From Erythrocercus mccallii (Eukaryota; Chordata; Aves; Passeriformes; Dicruridae): a stretch of DNA of 64,000 nucleotides. The notes under the pieces were generated by a model. That model saw only the letters and a program-made list of their open reading frames with translations. It was not told where the DNA came from and ran no database searches. Location: the NCBI GenBank assembly GCA_013397435.1, contig VZRG01001058.1, positions 124,001-188,000 of the forward strand, read 5' to 3'. Below are positions 53,401 to 64,000 of the stretch, in pieces. The translations under genes and the position numbers were made by a program. The stretch's first letter is position 1, and each line of letters opens with the position of its first letter.

Positions 53401-56400
53401 TCTATTTTGTACAATTTGGATAGTGAAAAAACAAGTTTAAAAACCTTTCTCGTCCCCTCTACAACACTGATTGCAATTTGATTAAAAAGTTTCTAGATTG
53501 ATAAACTATTACTCTCATCCTTAGCACTTATTGTAATATTTAGCCATACCTGCAGTAACAAGAATACCAGGAAGCTGAAGGAAATGTCACATCCCTCCCA
53601 ACCTACCCCACAAGAGCTGCTCCCTAGTGCTCACCACAGCCTCCAACCACGTCCCACACTCAAATCATCACCCAGCTGCGAACACCAATGGATGGGAATT
53701 AGAGCAGCCTACCTGCATAGCTGCTCCTCAAACACAGAACAAAAGGGAACAATTACCTACAGCACACTCCAGGACTGCCTGGTATGGTGGTATGTGGCAC
53801 ATACCTTTTCTGCTACCTGTAAAAGTTCTCTGGCAACCTAGAAGAATAGTATGATTCACCACTATTAGTCTGAGATTTTTCATGTACACTGACCATGATT
53901 TTCTACAAAAAACATAGTGTTAAAATTAGGAAGCACATGCATGTATGAAGGTTGAAAATTACCATGGATTAAGATTTCACAAAAATGTACTTGTCTTCTG
54001 AAAATGACTAAATATCAGTGTAAACAGAAAGAAAAGCCATTGTTTTTATTCTATTATTTCGAAATGGATAAAACTGAAAAGCTAAGTGTTCTCTAATACA
54101 GTACTGATGACACATTTGAGTTCTACTATCATTAATGTCACAGAGACATAAAATTAAAAATCAGTATCTATTGTAGCCGAGTTCAAAGTAATGAGCTAAA
54201 TGCTAAAAATATAAGTCCCTTTTTTTAAAAGTTTGCATATGCAAGGAAGCAAACAAAAAGTTCAGGCAAGTCTTTCAGTCACTAAAGGCACAAATTGTTA
54301 ACAGATGGGTGAAAACATTTAATTTAGCAAGTAAATGTTATTAAATAAATAATGCAGATATTTTCTTTGTAGAATTTCATAATTATCTATGAGCCAATTA
54401 TTATCACCTACATCTGTCAGCCAATTGTATCTAATAATTAACACAAGAGTTGAATGGACAAAAAAATGTGCTGCTTGAAGAATAAAATATGTTTAGCAAT
54501 TTAATACTTAAAAATAAAATTGAGAAAACATACAAATGCATTGCATACTCATATGATTCTATCATAACTTTTATTACAGTTCTATTTCTAAAATAATCTT
54601 TAGTCTGATAACAGATTTTTCTCAAGCTGTACAAAGCATAATTTGTGACACTTGCTGCTGATAATTATGAATAATTGCACGATCAGGAAAGAAACTGAAA
54701 TCTTCTCTAAAAGAAACATTAACATTGTTTAAATTAAACACCTTTTCTTTCAGGAGAAAAACAGGGCAAAACCAATTTTTCAATAGCATACACTGAACCT
54801 TCTAATAAGAACCCAATCCAGAAGAAATTATTACACTGCATCACAATTAAGATTCACATTTTTCCAACATCCAGAAAGTGCGTTTTGCCAAGCCAAAATA
54901 ATAAAAAACATCAAAATCTGAAAATAACTTCAGCAGAAAATTAAATGAAGATTATCAAGGGTCTTCAAAATTAATGATATTGATATACTCAAAACTATTT
55001 ATCACTGAAACACTGAAAATCAAGAAGTAGCACCAGCAAAGAGTCTTAATTGGAAAAATAACAACACATGCAATTCTACTATGTAAAACTTATTACTGTC
55101 AAATATGTATCTCTGGGATATCTCAGAAAGCAGTATATAATTTCTATCAACAGATCCTAAGTGATAAGCTGCTAGATGAGCTGTGCTCTTGGCTATTAGC
55201 TTCCATGACTTGATTTTGCCCTCAGGTTAGCCAAGCTCCTGCCAAGCTCCAAGCTCCTTCCAACACGAGGTGCTGAGCCCAATGCATGGACAACTTACAA
55301 AGCAGAAGCTCCACAGAGCAGTGGTTTACAGTTTAGCAATATTATGTGCGACAAATATTGTGATTACTGTTATGTTCAATAATCCTCACTTTCTGTTTCT
55401 TTTCCATTAACTATAAAACTCCTGGAACTCATGAAAACATTTAGCAATCACTGCTTCCCATGGCAACTGAAACATGTACTGCATGGGGCAGCAACTTTGG
55501 GCTGTGAATCTGCCACCTGACAGTTTCATTCAGCACTTTTTTGGGCTTGTAATGGGAGAAGATTGTTCATTGTATTCCTTTGCTCCTGCAGCATTCATGA
55601 TTCCATGTACCTCCATCATATTTGCCCCTCAGCCATTTCAAACTCATTTATAAGGGGTGGCCACGGACAGCTGACTGATTATCTCCACCCTCACCCTATC
55701 ACAGGAGCGTTTGCCATGTATTCTTTCATTGGATAATCTTGGAGTTAGCAAGTAATGGATTTACCTAACACTACGTAACTATGTCTCTGGCACAAGAATC
55801 CCAACAGAGAGTTACTGATGGACAGCAGAGCCAGCATAGTGCTGAGCCTGAGCCTGACCCCTCTGGGTACTTAATGACCCTAAACACCACGCAATGAAAG
55901 AAGCCGTAAGTTCTACTGAGAAAAACAACAAGTCTCTGACCATTCTATCAAGTAAAACTTTTGATTCGCTTAATTGATTTTACGACTTTCTTTGCCATTT
56001 CATTTGCAAACTAAATACCTGAAAAAACTTTTATTGTTAGAAAAAAATACACAAGGAAAGCATTGCAAGATGAACATTTGTAGAAACTCATGAAGTTTTG
56101 CGTACTTCGGGTACAGCTGCAAATTACTTTCTGTGTGTTGGACCCTCTAAAAAAAAAAAAAGTTTAAAATAAAAGAAAAATTAGAAACAGCCAGTCAGGG
56201 AAAAGTTGGAAGTCCTAAATTTGTAAGTACATCACACAGAGACACATGTAAGGTGCCTTGCTTTTGTGGCTGGAAAAGGCCAGAAAGTAAAGACCAGTAA
56301 GAGTTGCTCCAAGCTATTGGCTCCTCAAAAACAACTTTCACTAAAACAGCCGGAGGCACCAGTAAACAGTCTCAGTATGAAGTTAGGCTTGACTGCAGTG

Positions 56401-59400
56401 CCCTGTAGAAGCAGTTTGGCTTTGGATGCTTGTGTACTTGCTGGATTGCTAAAATGGTAAGAAAGTGGCAAACAGAAAGTATCAGGTCTAACTACTCCAA
56501 AAGCAAGACACAGTAGCACAGTGGGGATCAACACTAGTCAGTAGTTCTCAGTACAAAAAGCTTTTTTTCAAGGCTTGAGAGCCTGAAATACTGAAAAATT
56601 CCAGCTGCTGAGTATCTTAAATGAACATGGCTGTCTTGGTACTTGCATCACAGAAGACCTGCAGCATGCCAGAATGGACAGAGCTCGGTTACAGCCACTG
56701 CAAATTCCTGCTTACAGGTCTCCTCCCACCATATGAACCCTATTACATCACTACTTTACAGCTCTTTCTGTTTTCTGATCCAATTAAAGTCATTGCAAGT
56801 AATTAAAAAGGCAAGATTAGCTGACTGCATTTCAGGAGACATTACACTGATCATATTTGTAAATAAAATGGCTTTTTAGGACTGGTTGAAGTAGATGATC
56901 CCTGCAGAGGCTCTTGTTAGCAGGGACCTTTGAGAGGCAGAGTCACCCATCAGATCGGCAGCCCTGGGTCCTCCTGTGATGGCCAGCACAGCTACCATCA
57001 GGCTGCTGGGACAGCTCCCATGGACCTCAGCTCCCTCACTCTCCAAAAGCAAGCACTGAAGAGGGAATAAAGCTCTAGGACTACAAGAGTACAGGTACTC
57101 CAGATGTAACAGAATTTCCATTTCATTTACAGAAATGACCTAACAATGAAAAGTGTAGTCTCTGCAAGTCACTGACTTGAAAAATCCATGTATTTTTGCT
57201 ATCATAAATGAGAATTCAAAATCAAATGCATTTTATAAGACATTTCACTAACTGCTTGGAAACAGCTATTGCTTCATCTTTAAAGAAAAAAAAATTGATT
57301 ATGTTATGAAATAATTTCAGAGGGATAAGCAAGTAAGCCCTATTTGTTACAAATTGGATGAAAACTGGACCTCAAGATGTCAAACCTTCTCAGAAAGCAA
57401 CAATGCCAAGTTTCATCTTCTACCTCTCCTGAAGATTCATTTTCAACCACAAAGTTAATTATGTTTGATCTGAATTCAGTGAGCGGCATTAGGGATCAAG
57501 GCAAATTGCTGGAGTAAGGGAAATCAGACAGGTCTTCAAAGTCATTCTAGGTAAGACAAAGCACTCTTTAGGAGCATAAGGCTTCAATAATAAAATTTTG
57601 TATTTGATAACAGGAAATAGGAAAATAATTTCATTGGCTCATTTAGAGAATACCAGTTTTCCATCATCTCATATACAAGTAGTGGCTTGTAAGAAGAAAG
57701 GAAAATAGAAGAGGGGTTGATGGGTGGGTATTTAAAAATAATCACTCAAAGTTCATATGCTACAAGAAATGATGGAAAAATTCTGTATAAAGTCTGTTGC
57801 AAGGGTAAAAATAAGTAGAACACAATTCTCATTTTAGAAATAGAATGAGGCGAAAAAACTGAAATTGAGTATCAAAGGCCCTGCAGCAACTAAGAGGAGG
57901 GATTTCTGTGTGGGCTGATAGAGGGAATCATTTAAAGTTAATAAAATACATAAACCACCAAAAGTACATTTCTGAGAAAGCAAAAAAAAAGGAAAAGAAA
58001 AAAAACCTCCTTGATAAAGCAGAACATTACAGAATACTTCTCCACGTTTCATGTCTTTGAGGAGTCTAAGTACTGTTTGCACGGATGTTCTTCATTCTAC
58101 CTTCACTTTCCAAGTAACCACTCATGCTGCTGTGAGCCTCTGTTTCCCTCACTCTTTGCCCCAAGTAAAACTGGAAAATATTGTGCATAGTCAGGAAAGA
58201 GGAAGCAGACCATGAAGAGGGGGAGAGAGGGATCTAGTCCCTCTTTCTTTCCCTAGAAAAGAACAAAGGGAAGAATCAAAAACAACAGAGTTAAGAGCTA
58301 AAAACTGAGTCAGTTCTCAACAAACCATGGCATAGTTCCGTTTCCAAATAACATTGGTATGTATGTTTTACTGTGTTTCTCTGAACTTACTTCTGAACTT
58401 CTACAGAACTCTTGCTCTGCATTTTCCACATTTTCAGAGTTCTGAAAACTAAACGGGATCTCTAAAGTTCAGGTTCTCAAACTTTATTTTGATAATAACA
58501 CCTAAAAATGTGGAAAGACATAAAAGTACAATGAGATTTTTCAATCCTACATTGCCACAAGCTAGCAATACAGTCATGGAAGCATAGTACTGACTTTCCC
58601 TTTCCAGAGAACATGTAGCAGCTGAGACAGACCTTCAAAGGTATTTTTTTGAAAAAACAGGGGCATGGTATGAGGAATCTGGGCCTGGTAACAAAGGATG
58701 CTATAGTATCCCCACTTTCAAGTGACATGCTTTATGGAGAAAGCTTAAGGAGCTGTTTTTCAGCTATACTTCTCTCACTGCCTCCTCCTGAAAGCGATTG
58801 CTGCTGGCTCCCCTCCAGCAAGGGCTTGAGAGGAATCAAACGATTCACTGGTGAGAACTGCACAGAGAGCCTGCAGGCAGAGGTAAGACAGAGAGCATCT
58901 TAATGGGGAAAAAACTGCAGATCAGAGATTTCTCTCATGCAAGGGAAAACATACTGGAGACACTGAAGGGAATTGAGAATTACTGGACATTGGAGGATTA
59001 AATTAAAGGATTCTCCTATCCCCCTTCACAAAGTGAGGACAGGAAAAAACAGAACCCCAAATCTGTATACACCTTTTACCAGCATTCCACCAAATTGCAG
59101 ATCCAAAAAACTTCCAGACAGCTCTTGTCAGAAGGATTTTGCTTGCAAATGTGTTTAGAAATTGATAACTCCCTGACTCACCTTCACCACAGAAGAGTTA
59201 TTTAATGGTGTATTACTTGTCACCTGTTATCAACAGTGTCCTTTGAACCCGGTTTGAGACTACAGAGCACAACATAAATCTGCCACAGCTGTTTTGGCAC
59301 TTCCTGCCAAGTACTTGCTCATACTCTGCAAAATTATGCAGACTATTAACCTTACATAAATTTTAAAAGTCTGGGTCTTCCCAAAGAACATGCAAAGGGC

Positions 59401-60390
59401 AGAGTCATAAAAGTTCTTCAGAGCAGTGACCAGGACCAAAAGAGACAAGGAAGAACCATTAAAACCTCTACCTGAATTCAGGTACGGCAATGCTGTGCAA
59501 TTCCTGTACAAGAAAATGTACTGAAAAAAAAGTCTATGAAAAACAAAGGGTGGTGCAACACCTTAATAACTATACAAAAGCTCTCCTGGAAGGAGAGACA
59601 TAAACCTTAAGTCTCTCTGCTTCATCATCATAGCTCAGCATTTACAACAAAGGGAAAGCACAGATCTCTTTCAATTCAGAAATAAATTTACCAGATAATC
59701 CTAAATATTTCAGTATGAAACAGCACGTCAACACAAACAAACTTTTTCTTTATCTACTGCACAAGGTTCCTAGAAGATTCAAAAGTAGTTACTGTAAAAT
59801 TTATACTAAGTCAAATATTAATGTAAATATTTCTAAGAACTCTTAGCTTCTAGTTCCAATTTTATAGACTTACTTAATATGTTATTGCCTAATGTGCTTA
59901 AAATGTTTTGACTAGTTCAGTCAATGTTGAACAAAGAAAAAAGAGTGCAAATGACTTAAGAAAACTGTTCTTCATCTGGAAACAGTTTTCCAACACATAG
60001 TGATAGGTTTTCTGCCCATCTGTTAAACCAGCCCCATCAAATTGTTTTGAGGACAAAAAAGGGGGATAGAAAAAAAAAGACAGACTCACAATATTCATCA
60101 TGACTCACCCAGTATTTTTCACTAGCTTTGCTTACTAAAGTGTAACAACCTTGATTCTATATTCTATTCTTAATACATATTAATTAAGTCCAGCTCTAGA
60201 TTACAAACTTTTCTTCGTGCACTATCCTAGGATGAAGTGAAAGGCCTACAGCATATTTATGCCAAAAAATGCCCAAGTGTATAAAAGCTGGTGCAATGTA
60301 TCCCATTTCACTCCAGAGCTAACACAGCCTGACTTGGCAAAAATGCATTTACACCATTACATGTCTGCTGAAAGGAGTATCTGGAAGAGC

Positions 60391-60550
60391 CGTGGCAGCA
60401 AAACTTCTGTAGTGCAGCCCAGACCAAAGCTACCCGGGCACCTCAGCACTGAGAGCACAAGGCCAGGGCATTGCAGCGCGAGGTTCTGCAAGAGGCACTT
60501 CCTTGGATTTCCAGCTGGCGCCCGGAGCACGCACTGCCAGGCACACAGCG
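60391..60550. other. CpG-dense patch within the intron
   Basis: About eight CpG dinucleotides fall within 160 bases (including GCGCG, GGCGCCCGG and CACGCAC), while the surrounding kilobases hold almost none. It could be a small unmethylated regulatory element or a recent insertion. No promoter motif or splice donor that would define a first exon is clear. Confidence 0.5.
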
Positions 60551-63500
60551 AGTTGAGAATTAAGAATGATGCTGTCACACAGTAATGCATGGACTGCTGC
60601 TCAGCAAAAGTCTATTATAAGCAAGGTGATCTTCAGCACAGCTCACACTACGATCAAACTGCTCTGTTGTGAATTAGTATTTCCCCAGTTCTCAGAGTAA
60701 ACAAGCAAACAAACAGAAAAAACCAAACAAAACCCCCAAATAAAATACTGAACAATACCTGACATTTTGAAACAGAGATACTGAGTGTGTGCAACTTTCT
60801 CAAGAAGGTCAAACAATTTAACATGGGACACTTGGCTATAAACAGTTGCCTGGTTCTGTAGATGAGCTATTCTTCTCTTAATGGCAGTAACAGTACAGAT
60901 ATCCAGTAAATGAACCCAGTATGTTAAAACCAATGTCGCAGCAAGTGAAAATAATTCAAACCCAATTCAAATTACTCCATTAAATGATTGTATAGGTCTC
61001 ATAAAATGCAAGTACATTAAATAAGTAGAAGAGATCAATAAGACCAAGAAACAACTGCATATTGATCAAGGAACAAAACTGCAGTTAATTGTCTGATACT
61101 TCACCCCAATTCCCTGCTTCTGCTCACACAGGAGGGTTCCTCTCCATGAATCCCTTACACCTTGTCCCAGCAACTATACCAACTGCCACTCACTTTTGTT
61201 CTTCTCCCATCCTGTAGGCTTTAAAAATAGCATTAATACTTATATTAGATGTACTGTATTTCTTCTAGTTTATGACATTAAGCCCTAATTTTAAATTCAA
61301 AAAGTAACAATAGGTGCTTGGTGGAGGGATGAAGGATGGAATTTTAAGTCAGCTTCTGACAGGAAGGGGATATTTTGTGCTACTAAAACAGCTAATGAAG
61401 TATAAAAGTTTTAAAAATACAGAATAAGAAAATCACAGTAAAAATTAGAGGTGTTTGGAAAAATATTTTATCAAAATTTCTTCAACATATTATATTCACA
61501 GAAGACTTCCAGCTCAAATATGAAAATGGTTGGAAGGCTTAAGGACTCTGCAGATTTTGGGATGGAATAAACTCTACAAAGAGAGAAAACAAAGCTGAAA
61601 CCATTCTTTTACATGGGAAAGCTGCTCTGACACTGACTCATATCATTCCACTTGCTCAGTGGAATGGTCTTTTTCATTTTACCTTTTACTTGTTTTTTTA
61701 AATTAAAATGTATTAAAAAGCCTACAGAATTCAATAGTGTTAACACATTTATGTTTTATCAGACTTGTAACCTTATTTAAAAAATCATCTGAGTTTATCA
61801 CCTTTTATTAAACTCCATCAGTAGTTACAAAAAATGAGTTATAAAGGATAACAAAAAGAATGTGTAAACTTTGCTAGCAAAATGGCTGTGGTCAATTCTT
61901 GTCTCAGAGTCCATGCAAAATTAATTACTTTAATTTTCTCATCCACATTTAGAAAAATGTATTTAAAACCCTAACAGATACCATGGCAACCTCAATCCAC
62001 AGCATGCAGATCACACCAACAGCTATGTGCAATGTCAAAGGAATGCTATTACAATAGAGATAAAGCAAAAAAATTAATTGGCAAAACTTATTTCCAGGAG
62101 TACTGCTTAGATTTCTGATTGTCCTTTTTACTTGTTATGTCCCATATTCAAAATTATTCTGTCATAAGCAAATATTCAACTGGTCCAGGTTCTGAATCAT
62201 TCCATTTACTCTTTCTGCTCTGCCATAACATCAGCTCTCTCCCACCCCTCTTTTGCTGAGTCTTCAGGGACCTCCACAGAAAGATAATAATTCAGACACC
62301 TACTTGTATATAATATGACCATACTACAGATTTTAAGAAAGGGAAGATACTGATCTGGTACCAGATCCCAGGTCTCTTGTGCTTCAGTTCCACATCAGTT
62401 TATGCTATCAGTTTTCATTCCAGCTGCCATTGCTCCCTCCCTTCCACATCTCCCAGCCATGCCATCTTCTCCCCACCTCTGCACCCACACAAGCATTCTG
62501 CTGAAAGTAGCTTTCAGTCACTGCTCAGCATCAGCTCTGCACTCCTCTGGATATACCTATGCAAGGAACAAGCACCTGTGCATGGCAGAGATGCAAGGAG
62601 AAAAGAATCACAGGCAATTTATATCAATTAACCAGAGATGGAAGTTGGTCTTTAATCCACTGTGTGTAGGAAGCTTCACATTAAAGCAATAAAAACCAGA
62701 ACTCTGTAAATTCTGTATCTGAATCTGTAAAGTTTTGGTTTGTATGGACATCAAGTTTTCACTATCTTACTCAGCAATTAGTATCTATTCTGATTTCCAT
62801 TCACTCAATAACTCTAGCACTAATTAGCACACGCCTTCAACATAAAGGTAATGCACAAATTAGTTGTGGCAAAAGCACTCAAAAATTTCAAAGCAGAAAT
62901 GCAAATTCTTTAGAGAACAGAGTTTAGTAGAGCAACAGATTTGGAAAGAAAAAGTGTCAGATTATCTGGTATTGAGACAAGTACTTTCAGTAAGGATAAA
63001 CTGTTTGTGGAAAAAGTTTTCAAATGGTAATTAGACAAATTCAGATTATTCAGATAATACTTGTTACCAGCTTTTTTTCAAATGTTCAATCGATGCCCTT
63101 CCCAAAAGAACTTGGGTGGATCCTATATATATTCATAGTAATTCACATAATTCAGCTCTTTGCTCATGTTTTAGAGGAAGAGGGATTAATTACTTGGCAA
63201 AGGAGAGGGCTAACGATAGTGTCTTACAAGCCAGTGAAGAGCAGTGGTCACTAATCCCTGGAGCATTCCCAGTCTGTGGAGCAGGGATGGGCGCTCGCAC
63301 TGCATGAGGCCAGCCAAGCTCTCACCAGCCTGTGCCCAGCCCTAGACTCAGTACTGAGGCTTTACTTGCCCTCATAACTGTGCAGGTGATTAAATGATCC
63401 AAGTGTGCAGATCTCATCAGGATTAGGCCTCCTGTGCTAACTGCTCCTAAGAAACTATCCAGTATTGATTCCAAGTATTGATCCAGTACATTTTAGCATG

Positions 63501-63752
63501 CTAGTTGCAGAGTAGAAAGAAAACCCAGCACTATCCCCTTCCCTGGGGAGCTTTTTTTTTTTACACATATAGCTTTAGTTTCTCCAAGCAGATAAAAGTC
63601 CTTACAAATCAGTAAGGGATACATTTGGTAAATGTAAACTTCACAGGTGAGTATTCTGGTGAAATAATCTTCTTAAATTCTATAAAAATATATTATTCAA
63701 CCAAAGAGGATTCCCTTCTCCACTCTAATTACACATAACTAACACAGGTGAC

Positions 63753-64000
63753 TTTTTTTTTTTTTTACTCTAGTATTTTATTATGAGGGTGGAACGGGAC
63801 AGGGCAAAAGACTTCTACGGAGAACATGTCAGGAATAACACTACTGACCATGAAGGTGAGTGCAACGGCAAGAGAGCATGACAAACATCGGAACATGGCA
63901 GAAAGGATGACAAGAACATCAGGTAAAGAGCAAGCACCACCAATAAACTGAATATAAAACAAAAATTACAGCAGACACCCATTATAGAATAATTTTAATG
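63753..64000 (-). other. Polyadenylated 3'-end-like sequence (possible retrocopy or transcript end), cut by the right edge
   Basis: On the minus strand the sequence from the right edge runs to AATAAA (63782-63777), then ten bases, then 14 A (63766-63753). That spacing is right for a polyadenylated mRNA end copied into DNA. The about 200 bases before it keep four CpGs in a CpG-poor setting, suggesting a recent arrival or functional constraint. A good acceptor-like stretch (TTTTTGTTTTATATTCAG) also precedes it near 63950, so a real terminal exon is the alternative. I do not recognise the source gene. Confidence 0.4.

Larger units (their letters stand above)
42582..64000 (-). other. COG5: COG5 intron (3' part, continues past the right edge)
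   Basis: This sequence lies upstream of the exon at 42451-42581 in transcript order; the preceding exon (ending ...SLNEL in the family) is not seen. By block: 42582-43040 is plain; 43041-43170 is a purine array; 43171-48730 is unique, with a moderately GC-rich patch near 45.7 kb; 48731-48880 and 49775-50430 are CR1 copies; 50431-60390 is unique apart from a pseudo-exon-like site at 51461-51513; 60391-60550 is CpG-dense; 60551-63752 is unique; 63753-64000 ends in a poly(A)-like feature. The strand assumes COG5 continues to the right, which its exon order requires. Confidence 0.85.

Noticed and set aside
53584..53854. Overlapping plus-strand frames rich in Pro and Ser
   Set aside because: Two frames of similar length overlap in different phases, with no homology and no splice sites; compositional chance.
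56876..57121. 81-codon minus-strand frame in a GC-richer stretch
   Set aside because: No family resemblance and no flanking splice signals; left as unexplained unique sequence.
60643..60933. 96-codon minus-strand frame with a CAG/GTATTG donor at 60759, first considered as an upstream COG5 exon
   Set aside because: The peptide (containing VKLFDLLEKVAHTQYL) does not match COG5, whose preceding exon should end ...SLNEL plus G, and no good acceptor precedes it. No other gene was recognised.
1..64000. CRISPR arrays, tRNA and rRNA genes, bacterial-type operons
   Set aside because: No regularly spaced direct repeats of CRISPR type, no cloverleaf-like sequence and no dense gene packing; the window is vertebrate intron.

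Overview
This window looks like bird genomic DNA: it is AT-rich and CpG-poor, introns are very long, and the only recognisable LINEs are CR1-type, with 3' ends that match the bird CR1 pattern. Two retroviral solo LTRs are also present. The species cannot be named; nothing separates a passerine from other birds with confidence.

Only one protein-coding gene can be supported: COG5, a subunit of the conserved oligomeric Golgi (COG) tethering complex, on the minus strand. Two consecutive internal exons are visible. The upstream one is at 42451-42581 (43 codons plus a split codon) and the next at 692-857 (55 codons plus one base). They join in frame, the first ending ...EQGVETQ and the second beginning NPTQVGTALQV, an uninterrupted stretch of the family sequence. 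The intron between them is 41,593 bp. A second intron starts at 42582 and runs past the right edge; a third starts at 691 and runs past the left edge. About 99.5% of the window is therefore intronic. GPR22, nested in COG5 in other vertebrates, was not found here.

Intron layout from left to right: mostly unique AT-rich DNA with short simple repeats (1-17.4 kb), including a short CR1 3' end near 8.7 kb; an ancient CR1/L3-type LINE on minus (17.41-18.09 kb); two adjacent solo LTRs of different classes, both on plus with their own target duplications (21.26-22.36 kb); a second ancient LINE piece on plus (27.81-28.20 kb) and a CR1 scrap (28.45 kb); a diverged tandem duplication of about 215 bp (37.3-37.75 kb); a 42-bp poly(A) run (38.4 kb); a TATTACCAA-type local repeat (40.0 kb); a long purine hexamer/heptamer array 0.5 kb from the 42.5-kb exon; two CR1 copies on opposite strands (48.7 and 49.8-50.4 kb); a small CpG-dense patch (60.4 kb); and, at the right edge, a sequence ending in AATAAA plus poly(A) on minus that resembles a retrocopy or a transcript 3' end.

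Nearly all open reading frames here are chance frames in AT-rich intron. I see no operon, CRISPR array, tRNA or rRNA gene, and no novel multi-gene system. The most informative observations are the paired LTR insertions, the ancient LINE remnants, the tandem duplication and the polyadenylated 3'-end-like sequence at the right edge.
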